Shown here: positions 1 through 7,830 of the stretch, one piece after another
Layout of the letters: the number at the start of each line of letters is the position of its first letter
How positions within the stretch are numbered: the stretch's first letter is position 1
Assembly (NCBI RefSeq): GCF_019510245.1
Contig: NZ_JAEKKT010000168.1
Coordinates: 1-64,000, forward strand
Direction: 5' to 3'
Length of the DNA stretch: 64,000 nt
DNA from: Streptomyces sp.
GTDB taxonomy: Bacteria; Actinomycetota; Actinomycetes; Streptomycetales; Streptomycetaceae
Notes under the pieces: model-generated
Seen by the model: only the letters and a program-made list of their open reading frames with translations
What the model was told of the DNA's origin: nothing
Databases searched by the model: none
Program-made: the position numbers and the translations under genes

Positions 1-2
1 CC

Positions 3-92
3 TCCCGCCCCCAATCGCTGCACGAGTGGCAGGACTTCAGCCATCGGTTGCATGAGGCGGGGCATCAGCCGTATTGCCTGGTGTGGCCCTGA
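3..92 (+). CDS. Possible 3' end of an unidentified gene cut by the window edge
   Basis: An open frame enters from the left edge and ends in TGA at 90-92; its tail reads HEWQDFSHRLHEAGHQPYC, then LVWP. No family is recognised. It runs directly into a T-tailed hairpin (113-140), as expected of a gene 3' end. The same tail reading (HEAGHRPHC) recurs in the related repeat at 7723-7830, so the apparent coding sense may only reflect that shared repeat. A second gene is possible on the opposite strand across the same bases. Confidence 0.25.
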   Translation, partial: SRPQSLHEWQDFSHRLHEAGHQPYCLVWP

Positions 93-462
93 GCTGGGGC
101 TTCTTGCGGATCGGGCGGGGTCTTCGGGCCTCGCCCTTTTGGGTGCCGGGAGGGGCCGTCAGGCGGCCAGGGCGCACCCGCACCCGGCGGCCTCCCAGGG
201 CAACAGCCGGTCGATGTTCGCTCAGCTTCTCCCCGAAGGCCGCCGGCCCCCGGCTGCTCATCGCCCAGAGGCTGCTGGTCCGGCGGGCCCACCGCCGCAG
301 CGGGTCGCCCGTGTCCACAGGGGTGTGGAAGGGCAGCACCCGGATGCCGTGGGCGTCGACGCTCTTCCATATCTCACCCCTTCGGTCCAGCGCGGTGGGC
401 GGGGCGACCGTCGACGCCCTGGCAACGTCCGAGACACGGTCGGTGTCCTCGACGAGGTCCAT
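37..462 (-). CDS. Hypothetical protein, possibly with a repeat-derived tail
   Basis: This 141-residue frame begins at an ATG 19 bases after the hydrolase stop codon, on the same strand, so the two could be co-transcribed. The first ~105 residues (MDLVEDTDRVSDVARAS...) use codons with the high third-position GC of real genes here. The last ~35 residues, rich in Arg and Pro, lie inside repeat A and resemble the antisense reading of repeat B near 7.8 kb, suggesting the original 3' end was replaced by repeat DNA. No domain, signal peptide or membrane segment is recognised. It may be a genuine small gene, a remnant, or a chance frame; no clear Shine-Dalgarno precedes the start. Confidence 0.35.
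   Translation of the reverse strand: MDLVEDTDRVSDVARASTVAPPTALDRRGEIWKSVDAHGIRVLPFHTPVDTGDPLRRWARRTSSLWAMSSRGPAAFGEKLSEHRPAVALGGRRVRVRPGRLTAPPGTQKGEARRPRPIRKKPQLRATPGNTADAPPHATDG
50..150. repeat. Dispersed repeat copy A containing an intrinsic-terminator-like hairpin
   Basis: About 100 bases starting GCATGAGGCGGGGCATC align at roughly 75-80 percent identity with copy B at 7723-7830. The hairpin has arms 113-122 and 127-136 around a TTCG loop and is followed by four T (137-140). Relative to copy B the stem keeps pairing through two G-T pairs instead of G-C, so the fold is preserved although the sequence differs. Confidence 0.6.
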
Positions 463-481
463 GCCCGTCGCGCAGTGCTCG

Positions 482-1405
482 TCAGCCGGTGACGAGGTGG
501 GCGGTGTAGAAGTCGGTGAGCTTGTCGACGGCGGGGTCGATGTACTCCTTCTTGTCGTAGAGGTCGACGTGGCTGGCGCCCTTGATCCAGTGGATCTCCT
601 TGGGGCCGGTGGCGCGCTGGTGGGCCTCGACGGCCATCCAGGCGGTGACGGCGCGGTCGCCGATGATCTGGAGGATGGGGCGGGGACCGATCAGCGGGAC
701 GGCGAAGAAGGCGTCGTGGGAGGCCATCCTGTCAATGCTCTCCCAGGCGAGGGTCTTCGCGGAGCGTTCGTGCCGGCCCCGCGGGGTGCAGTAGTACTCG
801 AAGCCTTCGACGCCGTGCCGGCCGCCGAGAGCTCGGGCCTGCTCGGCGGTCTCCGGGAACATGGCCATGGTACCGGGGTCCTCGCCGCGTGCGGCGGCGT
901 TGCGGGCCGCTGCGGCGGCGTCCAGCAGGGCCTGGAAGACGGCCGGGTCCTGGGTGCCGTCGGCGCCGAGACGGAACTGGCGGGCGGGCTCGGCGGTGGA
1001 CACGGTGGCCACGGCCTTGACGCGGTGGTCGCCGCCGGTGGCGGCCAGCGAGTAGCTGCCCGAGGCGCAGATGCCCAGCAGGCCGATCCGGTCGGCGTCG
1101 ACGTCGTCGCGGGTGGCGAGGTAGGAGACGGCGGCCTTGAAGTCCTCCACCCGCTGGGCGGGGTCTTCCAGGCCACGGGGCAGGCCGCCGGACTCGCCCT
1201 GGTGGGCGGCGTCGAAGGCGAGGGTGACGAAACCGCGCTCGGCCATCCGCCGCGCGTACGTGCCGGAGGTCTGTTCCTTCACACCGGTGCCCGGGTGACC
1301 GACCACGAGCGCCGGGCGCGGACCCGACGTCGGCGTGTCGGGGGTGTAGAGGTGGCCGACGAGCGGGATGCCGGCGCTGTCGAAGCTGACGGTGGTCCGG
1401 GCCAT
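482..1405 (-). CDS. Alpha/beta hydrolase, YcjY/dienelactone-hydrolase-like, with Cys nucleophile
   Basis: A 307-residue cytoplasmic alpha/beta hydrolase. The nucleophile elbow reads GICASG, placing Cys where most relatives have Ser; the acid is likely in GDRAVTAW and the His in GASHVDLYD near the C terminus. The N-terminal strand and oxyanion region (VVGHPGTGVKEQ) are intact. ATG at 1405 is chosen because GGGAGAG lies 6-7 bases upstream; a longer frame starts at 1486 but adds a non-homologous leader. The gene is divergent from the MmyB-type regulator at 1598, a common pairing in which the regulator controls the divergent enzyme. The substrate cannot be read from sequence; carboxylester or lactone hydrolysis is the family expectation. 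Confidence 0.85.
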   Translation of the reverse strand: MARTTVSFDSAGIPLVGHLYTPDTPTSGPRPALVVGHPGTGVKEQTSGTYARRMAERGFVTLAFDAAHQGESGGLPRGLEDPAQRVEDFKAAVSYLATRDDVDADRIGLLGICASGSYSLAATGGDHRVKAVATVSTAEPARQFRLGADGTQDPAVFQALLDAAAAARNAAARGEDPGTMAMFPETAEQARALGGRHGVEGFEYYCTPRGRHERSAKTLAWESIDRMASHDAFFAVPLIGPRPILQIIGDRAVTAWMAVEAHQRATGPKEIHWIKGASHVDLYDKKEYIDPAVDKLTDFYTAHLVTG

Positions 1406-1597
1406 GGGAGCTCTCCCTGAGACGTGATGACGTGTGTAACGCGCCGGCGCGGCGGACTCGGGGCCCGCGCCCTGCCGGGCACACATCCACGTTCTGCCAG
1501 TCTCCGCACGCGCGGGAGAGCCAGGTTTCTGCCTGGGAAAGAACTTGCCCCCTCACCCGTGTGCCGTGACCGTCGCGGCGCACTGACACTTGAGAGC
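1406..1597. promoter_or_regulatory. Divergent promoter region between hydrolase and regulator
   Basis: These 192 bases separate two divergently transcribed genes and must hold both promoters and probably the regulator's operator. No convincing -10/-35 pair or perfect palindrome was found by eye; the statement rests on gene orientation alone. Confidence 0.5.
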
Positions 1598-2476
1598 ATG
1601 ACCGCAGACTCCGACTCCCGGGCGCTGGGCGCCTTCCTCAAGGCCCGCCGGGCCCAGCTGACACCGCAGGAGTGCGGCCTTCCCGAGACGGACTCCGCCC
1701 GGAAGGTCGCCGGACTGCGCCGTGAGGAGGTCGCCCAGCTCGCCGCCATCAGCGTGGACTACTACACACGACTGGAACAGGGCCGCGTCCGGGCCTCCGT
1801 ACCCGTGCTGACCACCCTGGCCCGCGCCCTGCGCCTCGACGACGACCAGCAGCGATACCTCTACGAACTCGCCGGCCGAAGCGACGCCCACCCGCGCCGC
1901 CGCCGGTCCGCCCAACGCCTGCGTCCGGCCATGCGGCGTCTGCTCGACCAGCTCACCGAAACTCCCGCGCTCGTCCTTGGCAAACGCCTCGACATCCTGG
2001 CCTGGAACCCCGCCGCCACAGCCCTCTACACCGACTTCGCCGTCCTCCCGGCGAACCGGCGCAACTACCTGCGGCTGCTGTTCACGAACCCGGTGGTCCG
2101 GCAACTGCACCAGGACTGGGCCCACGACGCCCGGGAAGCGGTCGCCGCGCTGCGCATGGAGGCCGCGGCCGATCCCGACGATCCCGACCTCGCCCAGCTC
2201 GTCGGCGAACTCTCCGTGCAGGACCCCGACTTCCGCACCTGGTGGGCCGAACACCGGGTCAACAGCGCCAGTTACGGCACCAAGCACTACCGCCACCACC
2301 TGGTGGGCGACCTCACCCTCGACTGCGACACCTGGACCAGCCCCGACGGCTCCGGACAGCGACTGATGATCCTGACCGCCGAATCCGGCAGCCCTTCGCA
2401 CGACGCCCTGCGCATCCTCACCTCATGGACCACCCGGCAGCCGACCAGCGACCGGACGGAGAACCTCCCGCGATGA
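1598..2476 (+). CDS. XRE-family regulator with MmyB-like ligand-binding domain
   Basis: A 292-residue transcription factor. The N-terminal helix-turn-helix (about residues 10-85) carries the typical GLRREEVAQLAAIS-YYTRLEQGR signature of the MmyB group; the rest (about 105-275) matches the MmyB-type sensor fold with the LAWNPAATALYTDF motif that often binds a fatty-acid-like ligand. ATG 1598 is preferred because it sits directly before the HTH; the frame open from 1424 is non-homologous. It is divergent from the hydrolase and overlaps the next gene by four bases (ATGA at 2473-2476), so it probably controls both. Ligand unknown. Confidence 0.88.
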   Translation: MTADSDSRALGAFLKARRAQLTPQECGLPETDSARKVAGLRREEVAQLAAISVDYYTRLEQGRVRASVPVLTTLARALRLDDDQQRYLYELAGRSDAHPRRRRSAQRLRPAMRRLLDQLTETPALVLGKRLDILAWNPAATALYTDFAVLPANRRNYLRLLFTNPVVRQLHQDWAHDAREAVAALRMEAAADPDDPDLAQLVGELSVQDPDFRTWWAEHRVNSASYGTKHYRHHLVGDLTLDCDTWTSPDGSGQRLMILTAESGSPSHDALRILTSWTTRQPTSDRTENLPR

Positions 2477-2943
2477 CCACCTGGACACCCGGGGATCTCG
2501 CCCTTCTCACAGAGGCCGAATCCCTCGTCCTGACCGCCGGTGACGACGGTCACCTCGGCGTGGGGATCGGTATGGTCCTGGTCGACGGCGAGCTGTACGT
2601 CCGCGCCTACCGAGGGGTCCGCTCCAGCTGGTACCAGGCGGCGCGCAGGCACAGCCACGGACAGATCCGGGTCGGGGCCGTCACCCGCGACGTCCTCCTG
2701 GACACCCGTGACACCAGACCCGCCTCCGCGATCGACGCCGCCTATCGGAACAAGTACGGACAGGCGGCCGGTGCCCTCGCCGTGAGCCCCGCGGCACACG
2801 CCGCCACGATACGGATCGACCCGGCGCCCTCGTCGAAAGGCGCCGCCGACCTGCGGACGGGTGCCGCGCGGGAGGAGGGGACGGCCGCCCGGGCGGCGGG
2901 AACGGTCACGGGTGTGGGGGGATCAGGGCCTCGGTGGCGTTGA
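2473..2943 (+). CDS. DUF2255 family protein
   Basis: A 156-residue protein starting at the ATG that overlaps the regulator stop codon. Residues 1-125 match the DUF2255 pattern: an N-terminal LLTEAESLVL strand, a GELYVRAYRGVRSSWYQAA core and an IDAAYRNKYG helix, a small split-barrel-like fold of unknown biochemical role. Family members usually end near residue 125; here about 30 extra residues rich in Gly, Ala and Arg follow, which may be read-through into former noncoding DNA after loss of the original stop. Coupling to the regulator suggests a shared promoter. Confidence 0.75.
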   Translation: MTTWTPGDLALLTEAESLVLTAGDDGHLGVGIGMVLVDGELYVRAYRGVRSSWYQAARRHSHGQIRVGAVTRDVLLDTRDTRPASAIDAAYRNKYGQAAGALAVSPAAHAATIRIDPAPSSKGAADLRTGAAREEGTAARAAGTVTGVGGSGPRWR

Positions 2944-3234
2944 GCACGATCCGGCGGTCCCTGGCCGGACCGCCGGCCGCCTCCTACGGCAGACGCGTCG
3001 AAGTCCCGTGCGGCGAAGTAACGAAATGCCAAGCATGTTCGCATTCACGGCGCCTTCGCTTTCTTCACGGAATGCAATGCGCACATTGCGGCGGGAACGT
3101 CCGTCCTCACAGGTCACACCCGATTGATGGGGAGGCATGGAAACGGGCGATTAACTGACGTGTAGCCGACGGGAATCGTCGACTCTGGTGCACTCCTGGT
3201 CACTGCCGTACACACACAGCGTCAGGAGGGGCTC
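2944..3234. promoter_or_regulatory. Intergenic, relatively AT-rich leader of the copper/redox cluster
   Basis: No gene is supported in these 291 bases. The central part is less GC-rich than its surroundings. A short inverted repeat (CGACG-GGAAT-CGTCG, 3167-3181) lies about 55 bases before the start of the next gene and is a candidate operator. AGGAGG just before 3235 is the ribosome binding site. Confidence 0.4.
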
Positions 3235-3879
3235 ATGCCCTTGTTCGCCAGAGCGGCCTGGCCGGGAGACCATCGCGACGAGATCGTCGCAGGGACACTC
3301 GTCGCCGCGGTGATCGTCGTCCTCGGGTACGCCTCCGGCATCGGCACACCCCAGCCCTCAACCGTCGACACCGCCGCGCCGCCGTCGGCCGGCCCCTCCG
3401 GGGGATCCGCGGCGAGCGGCTCCGGTCCGGTGGACAGCGGCTCCGGTTCCGGCGCGGACTCGGGCGCAGGCTCGGGAGGCATCAGCCTGCCAGGAGGCGG
3501 CGGTTACGTCCTTCCGGCGGGCGACGGCACCACCTCCACCGGCGCCGGCGGTCATGGCACGGGCGGTACGGGCAGCACCGGTGACATGCCGATGCCCACC
3601 CCTGCCCCCTCCGGCTCGGCCTCGGACTCCCCCACGCCCGCCCCGTCCCCGGTTCCGTCCTCGTCCAACGGCTGCACGACGGGCGAAGTGCGGCTGTTGC
3701 GGCCGCTGTTGACCGGCACCGTCAGCCAGGTCACAGGTCTGCTGGACGGCCTGCTCGGCACGGCCGCCTCACCAGCGGCGTCGCCGTCGCCGGCGCCGCC
3801 GTCCTCGACCAGGGATCGGTCGTCGGTGTGCGTGGGCCTGGCGCCGTCACCTTCGGTGCTGTCGGAGGTGCTCCCGTGA
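3235..3879 (+). CDS. Exported low-complexity Ser/Gly/Pro-rich protein
   Basis: A 214-residue protein with a short basic N terminus and one hydrophobic segment (about residues 19-34, VAGTLVAAVIVVLGYA) acting as signal anchor, followed by about 120 residues of Gly/Ser/Pro/Thr-rich wall-spanning linker. A small folded region with a single Cys (NGCTTGEVRLLRPLLTG...) and a second Cys (SVCVGLAP) lies at the C terminus and could form a disulfide. Function unknown. Its stop overlaps the CopC-CopD GTG start (GTGA, 3876-3879), so it is co-translated with the copper genes. A strong AGGAGG site precedes the ATG. Confidence 0.7.
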   Translation: MPLFARAAWPGDHRDEIVAGTLVAAVIVVLGYASGIGTPQPSTVDTAAPPSAGPSGGSAASGSGPVDSGSGSGADSGAGSGGISLPGGGGYVLPAGDGTTSTGAGGHGTGGTGSTGDMPMPTPAPSGSASDSPTPAPSPVPSSSNGCTTGEVRLLRPLLTGTVSQVTGLLDGLLGTAASPAASPSPAPPSSTRDRSSVCVGLAPSPSVLSEVLP

Positions 3880-5234
3880 GAGGCCGGCGCGGTCCCCGAC
3901 TCGCCCTCGCCGCTCTCCTGGCGTTCGCGGCCCTGCTGTTCGCCGCGCCCGCCGCCTCCGCCCACACCGAACTGACCTCCTCCGCACCGGAGAACGGCGA
4001 CCGGATCGCGCACACTCCCGCCACGGTCCGACTGACCTTCAGCGAGCAGGTCGAGCTTGCCGACGTCCACATCACCGCGGACCGGAAGCAGCTGAACCTG
4101 TCCCGGCCGGCCCACGGCGACGCCGAGGGCAATGTCGTCGAGGTGACCGTCCCGAAGAACACCGGTGCGGACCGGCTCACCCTCATATGGCGGGTGCATG
4201 ACATGGAGGACGGTCATCCCACGTCGGGGAGCCTGTCCTTCGCGCTGGTGGCGAAGCCCGGGGACTCCGCCGCGTCCGGAGTCGACCAGGCCGACGCGAC
4301 CGGCGTCCAGGCCGCTCCGCGCCCCTCGGAGTCCGTGTACACCGCCTGGACCGTGACCCGCTGGGTCGGCTACCTCTCGCTCGCCCTCTACGTCGGTGGG
4401 CTCGCCTTCTGCGCGCTGCTGTGGCCACAGGGCGCGGGGGACCGCCGTACCCGCCGGCTCCTCACCCTCGCCTGGGCCGCCGGACTCACGGCGAGCCTGC
4501 TCGGGCCAGGGCTGCAGGGCGCCTACGGGGCCATGGGCACGCTCGGTGACGTGCTCAAGTCGGCCACCTACACCGACCTGCTGGGCTCGGAGATCGGCAT
4601 CGTGGCCGCCTGCCGGGTCCTGATGTGGGTGCTGGCCGCGATCGTCCTGGCCGCCCTGCTCCAGGGCGGTGAGCGGGCCGCCCGTTCCCCGGGCTGGCGC
4701 GTCGGACTCCTCGCCGTCGCCCTGGGCCTGCTGCGCACGACGGGCATGACCGGGCACAACGCCGAGGGCACGCACCCGGGTTGGGGGGAGGTCGCCGACC
4801 TGATCCATCTGCTCGGCGTCTCGCTCTGGCTGGGCGGCCTGGCCCTCCTGCTGATCGGCGTGCTGCCCCGTCGCCGCCCGAAGGAGCTGTCCGCCGCCGT
4901 CTCCGGCTACTCCACGCTGGCAGGCGTGTCGGTCACCGCGATCGTGGCGGCCGGATCGGTGCTGACCTGGCAGATCGTCGGTTCCTTCGGCGCACTCGTC
5001 GACACCGGGTACGGGCGCCTGCTGCTGCTGAAACTCGCCGTCCTGGCCGTGGTGCTGCTGATCGCCCAGAGCAGCCGCGCCTGGGTGCGAACCCGGCTGG
5101 ACATCGCCGTCCTGCTGCGTGGCGACCGCGCCACCGTACGGCCCTTCGTCTACTCGGTCGTGGCCGAGACGGGGCTCGTCCTCGCCGTCCTCGCCGCGAC
5201 GAGTGTGCTGGTCACATCCGCCCCCGGGCGCTGA
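3876..5234 (+). CDS. CopC-CopD fusion, copper resistance/import protein
   Basis: A 452-residue membrane protein. Residues 1-29 form a signal peptide ending ASA; the mature chain starts with His30 (HTELTSSAPENG), the hallmark of CopC, whose N-terminal amine and His bind Cu(II). The CopC beta-sandwich spans about 30-130 (DMEDGHPTSGSLSFAL). CopD follows with about eight membrane segments (about 160-450). GTG 3876 is chosen because it overlaps the upstream stop; the in-frame ATG at 3828 would add a leader before the signal peptide. Such fusions are thought to capture periplasmic copper and pass it across the membrane. Two cupredoxin genes downstream fit that role. Confidence 0.9.
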   Translation: MRGRRGPRLALAALLAFAALLFAAPAASAHTELTSSAPENGDRIAHTPATVRLTFSEQVELADVHITADRKQLNLSRPAHGDAEGNVVEVTVPKNTGADRLTLIWRVHDMEDGHPTSGSLSFALVAKPGDSAASGVDQADATGVQAAPRPSESVYTAWTVTRWVGYLSLALYVGGLAFCALLWPQGAGDRRTRRLLTLAWAAGLTASLLGPGLQGAYGAMGTLGDVLKSATYTDLLGSEIGIVAACRVLMWVLAAIVLAALLQGGERAARSPGWRVGLLAVALGLLRTTGMTGHNAEGTHPGWGEVADLIHLLGVSLWLGGLALLLIGVLPRRRPKELSAAVSGYSTLAGVSVTAIVAAGSVLTWQIVGSFGALVDTGYGRLLLLKLAVLAVVLLIAQSSRAWVRTRLDIAVLLRGDRATVRPFVYSVVAETGLVLAVLAATSVLVTSAPGR

Positions 5235-5294
5235 TCGGCACCTTCCCGCACAACCCGCTGTTCCCGCCCCCATCTCGCAAGGAGACGCACCACC

Positions 5295-6377
5295 ATGGGC
5301 ACTGACATCACTGACAGCACTGACAGCACCACCGCCGCTCCCCCGCCGCGTCACCGGCGCTCCCGGGTCGGCAGCCGGGTGCTGCTGGCCACCGGCGTGG
5401 GCGCGGGCGTAGCCGCGGTCGCCTGCCTCGGCCTGCTCCAGGCATCCGCGAGGGCCGCGGCTCCGCAGACCGCCGCGCCCGCGGCCGAGGCACACTCGAT
5501 GGCGATGGACCAGCCCACCGCGGCCAAGACCACGGCGGCCAAGGCCGCGGACTACACCATCAAGATCACGGGCTACAAGTTCGCCCAGCCGTCCCTGACC
5601 GTCAAGGTCGGCCAGACCGTGGAGTGGATCAACGAGGACTCCGTTCCGCACACGGTCACCACCACCAGTGGCCCGGCGAAGTTCGACTCCGGGACGCTGA
5701 ACAAGGGCGACAGCTGGTCCTACACCTTCACCAAGGCGGGCACCTACGAGTACTACTGCGCCGTCCACCCCGACATGACCGCCTCCATCACGGTGGCCGC
5801 CGACAGCGGGGGCGGCACGGGGGGCTCCACCGGCGGTTCGACCGGCGGCAGCACGGGGGGCTCCACCGGCGGTTCCACAGGCGGTTCGACCGGCGGCTCG
5901 ACCGGCGGTTCCACCGGGGGCAGTACCGGCGGCTCGGCCTCCGGCGGTTCCAGCGGCGGAAGCAGCAGCTCGGGCGGCTCCAGCGGCGGGAGCAGCGGCG
6001 GCAGCGGTGACGGCGGCTCCGAGCAGTGCGTCAGCATCCAGCAGGTCCTGCTGCCGATCCTCCAGCACATCGACAAGGCACACCTGGAGGAGTCGCCGGG
6101 CCAGCAGATCCAGGACGCACTCCAGCTCGACAGCTACCTCAAGATGCACACCGTGTGGGTCGAATCCATCCTCACTCCGGCCATCAACGGAGTGGGTTCC
6201 GTGGGCGACGACACCCTCACCGTGCTTCTGCAGCACATCAACTCCGCCCATCTGGAGGAGTCGCTGAGCCAGCAGGTCACGGACCTCCTCGACCCGGACG
6301 CCTACGTCAAGATGCACACCGTGTGGGCCGAGCACTTGCTCGCCCCGACCGAGGACTACGTCACCAACTCCTGCTGA
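5295..6377 (+). CDS. Exported cupredoxin with Gly/Ser/Thr linker and duplicated C-terminal domain
   Basis: A 360-residue secreted protein. After a basic N terminus and hydrophobic signal (about 25-50), a cupredoxin domain (about 85-168) shows the full type-1 copper ligand set: His119, Cys155, His158 and Met161. A tandem GGST-type linker (about 171-235) follows. The last ~115 residues hold two copies of an unrecognised module of about 45 residues, each with an AHLEES motif and a KMHTVW motif. The last residue is Cys, possibly paired with the Cys at the start of the repeat region. It probably carries electrons or copper outside the membrane next to CopC-CopD. An AAGGAGA site precedes the ATG. 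Confidence 0.85.
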   Translation: MGTDITDSTDSTTAAPPPRHRRSRVGSRVLLATGVGAGVAAVACLGLLQASARAAAPQTAAPAAEAHSMAMDQPTAAKTTAAKAADYTIKITGYKFAQPSLTVKVGQTVEWINEDSVPHTVTTTSGPAKFDSGTLNKGDSWSYTFTKAGTYEYYCAVHPDMTASITVAADSGGGTGGSTGGSTGGSTGGSTGGSTGGSTGGSTGGSTGGSTGGSASGGSSGGSSSSGGSSGGSSGGSGDGGSEQCVSIQQVLLPILQHIDKAHLEESPGQQIQDALQLDSYLKMHTVWVESILTPAINGVGSVGDDTLTVLLQHINSAHLEESLSQQVTDLLDPDAYVKMHTVWAEHLLAPTEDYVTNSC

Positions 6378-6393
6378 CCACGGTCGGCAGGGC

Positions 6394-6432
6394 GTGGCGG
6401 GCCGGCCGAGTCGCAGTCGGCCGGCCCGCCAC
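6394..6432 (+). terminator. Strong hairpin after the first cupredoxin gene
   Basis: A perfect 16-base-pair stem (arms 6394-6409 and 6417-6432) with a seven-base loop follows the stop at 6377. No T-run follows, as is usual for high-GC actinomycete terminators. It may end or attenuate transcription before the YceI-like gene at 6482. Confidence 0.7.
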
Positions 6433-6481
6433 CCCTCCATTGTCCTTCCCGTCACTCCGCCCGCCCACCGAGGTGCCCGAG

Positions 6482-7000
6482 ATGACCACCAAAGCCCTTC
6501 CCACCGCCGTCCTGCCCCCGCCCCCGGCCGGCCCCGACCGGTTGCCGCGCCCCGGCGCCTACACCGCCGCGCCCGACCGCTGCATCGTCGAACTGACCGG
6601 CAGGATCGGCCCGTTGGTCACCCTGCGCCGTCGGCTCGTCGCCGCGGACGCCAGCCTCACCGTCACGCCGGAGCCTGAACACTGGGCGCTGAGCCTGGAG
6701 CTGACCGGGCGCCCGCTGCACGGAGCGCGGTTCACCTTCGTCAGCACGACCGTCGCGTCGGAGGACCACGGTTCCCGGCTGAAGGCGGTCGGAAATCTCG
6801 CCCTGCGGGACGGGCCCCCCACCCCGGCCGTGCTGACCCTGCGCGTCGTCGAGCGCACGGACGACGCGCTCCTCGTCCTCGGCGTCCTCCGCCTGCCGTA
6901 CCGTCCGCTGCACCGCGCGACCGGCCTGACCCTCCCCCGCACCCGCCCCGCAGACCGCGTCCGTCTGCTCGTCGCCGCGGAGTTCACATGCCCCGCCTGA
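6482..7000 (+). CDS. YceI-like small beta-barrel protein
   Basis: A 172-residue protein without signal peptide. The pattern DRCIVELTGRIGPLVTLRRRL, then alternating strands and a C-terminal RVRLLVAAEFT strand, resembles the lipocalin-like YceI barrel, which binds polyisoprenoid ligands, but identity to typical members is visibly low, so the family call is tentative. Its stop lies 12 bases inside the following cupredoxin gene, indicating translational coupling, and its place between two cupredoxins suggests a role in the same envelope redox system. AGGTGCCCGAG before ATG 6482 is only a weak ribosome site. Confidence 0.55.
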   Translation: MTTKALPTAVLPPPPAGPDRLPRPGAYTAAPDRCIVELTGRIGPLVTLRRRLVAADASLTVTPEPEHWALSLELTGRPLHGARFTFVSTTVASEDHGSRLKAVGNLALRDGPPTPAVLTLRVVERTDDALLVLGVLRLPYRPLHRATGLTLPRTRPADRVRLLVAAEFTCPA

Positions 7001-7728
7001 CCGCCTTGACCGCCCGGAACGCCCTGCGCGCCGTCCTGACCGGCCTGCTCCTCACGGCAGCGGGCGTCGTTCTGCCCGCCGCCATGGCACGGGCGACGAC
7101 GACGCACCAGATCGTCATGTCCGGCTACGCCTTCAGCCCGCGCTCCCTCACCGTCACCGCCGGGGACACCGTCACCTGGGTCAACCGGGACCAGGCCCCG
7201 CACAACGTGAAGACCGTCTCCGGCCCCGCCTCGTTCCAGTCCTCGATGCTGAACAGGGGCGGCGTCTTCAGCCACACGTTCAGCGCACCGGGGACGTACG
7301 ACTACGAGTGCACGGTGCATCCCGGCATGACCGCCGTGCTCGTCGTCAAGGCCGCGGCCCCCGCCACCCCCGCCCCCAGCAGCCACCCCACCGCCCACCA
7401 GCACGCCGCCTCCGCCCCGGCCGCTCTGCACACCACCGAGCCCCGGTCCACGGCCCCCGCCGCACCGGCCGCTCACGCCGACCGCAGCGGCAAGGCCGCA
7501 GCGCCCGGCACGGACGACCGGCCCTCCCCCTCACCCTCTCCCACCGCCATCGGAACACCCACCACTGTGGACACACGGACCACCGCCGCCACGGCCCGTC
7601 CCCTCGACCCGTTGCTCATCCTCACCGGCGTCGTCGCGGGGGTCGCGGTGCTGTGCCTGCTCCTGGTCGGCTCCCGCTCCGCCGCCCTGCCCCGACGCGA
7701 CGAATCGGACCCGACGTCGGCCGCATGA
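6988..7728 (+). CDS. Membrane-anchored cupredoxin
   Basis: A 246-residue exported protein. A signal peptide (about 1-36) precedes a cupredoxin domain (about 38-121) with complete type-1 copper ligands His72, Cys108, His111 and Met114. A long Ala/Pro/His-rich linker (about 122-205), including several His residues that could bind metal, leads to one membrane helix (about 209-230, LLILTGVVAGVAVLCLLLVG) and a short charged tail. The domain therefore sits outside the cell tethered by a flexible arm. It overlaps the YceI-like gene by 13 bases and closes the copper/redox cluster; repeat copy B with its terminator follows immediately. Confidence 0.85.
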   Translation: MPRLTALTARNALRAVLTGLLLTAAGVVLPAAMARATTTHQIVMSGYAFSPRSLTVTAGDTVTWVNRDQAPHNVKTVSGPASFQSSMLNRGGVFSHTFSAPGTYDYECTVHPGMTAVLVVKAAAPATPAPSSHPTAHQHAASAPAALHTTEPRSTAPAAPAAHADRSGKAAAPGTDDRPSPSPSPTAIGTPTTVDTRTTAATARPLDPLLILTGVVAGVAVLCLLLVGSRSAALPRRDESDPTSAA

Positions 7729-7830
7729 GGCAGGGCATCGGCCGCACTGCGCGGCTTGGCGCCGAGCCAGAGTTTCCTGCGGATCGGGCGGGGCCTTCGG
7801 CCCCGCCCTTCGCGGTACCGGCGAGGGACG
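7723..7830. repeat. Dispersed repeat copy B with terminator hairpin
   Basis: This copy begins in the last codons of the cupredoxin gene and aligns with copy A (50-150). It contains a perfect 10-base-pair stem (7786-7795 with 7799-7808, loop TTC) that probably terminates the copper/redox transcript. The remainder of the gap to 8060 holds no supported gene; a short AT-rich patch near 7945-7975 may include the promoter of the sugar-uptake operon. Confidence 0.6.

Noticed and set aside
2934..3158. A 74-residue frame with CxxC pairs between DUF2255 and the copper cluster.
   Set aside because: No ribosome site, overlaps the DUF2255 3' end, and the Cys pattern arises in an AT-richer noncoding stretch; no homology recognised.
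3171..3200. GGGAAT upstream of the copper cluster considered as a SigR-type -35 element.
   Set aside because: The required GTT at 18-base spacing is not present; only a short inverted repeat was kept as possible operator.
5815..5940. Repetitive GGCGGCTCCACC tract considered as CRISPR or noncoding repeat.
   Set aside because: It is in frame in the cupredoxin gene and encodes a Gly-Gly-Ser-Thr linker.
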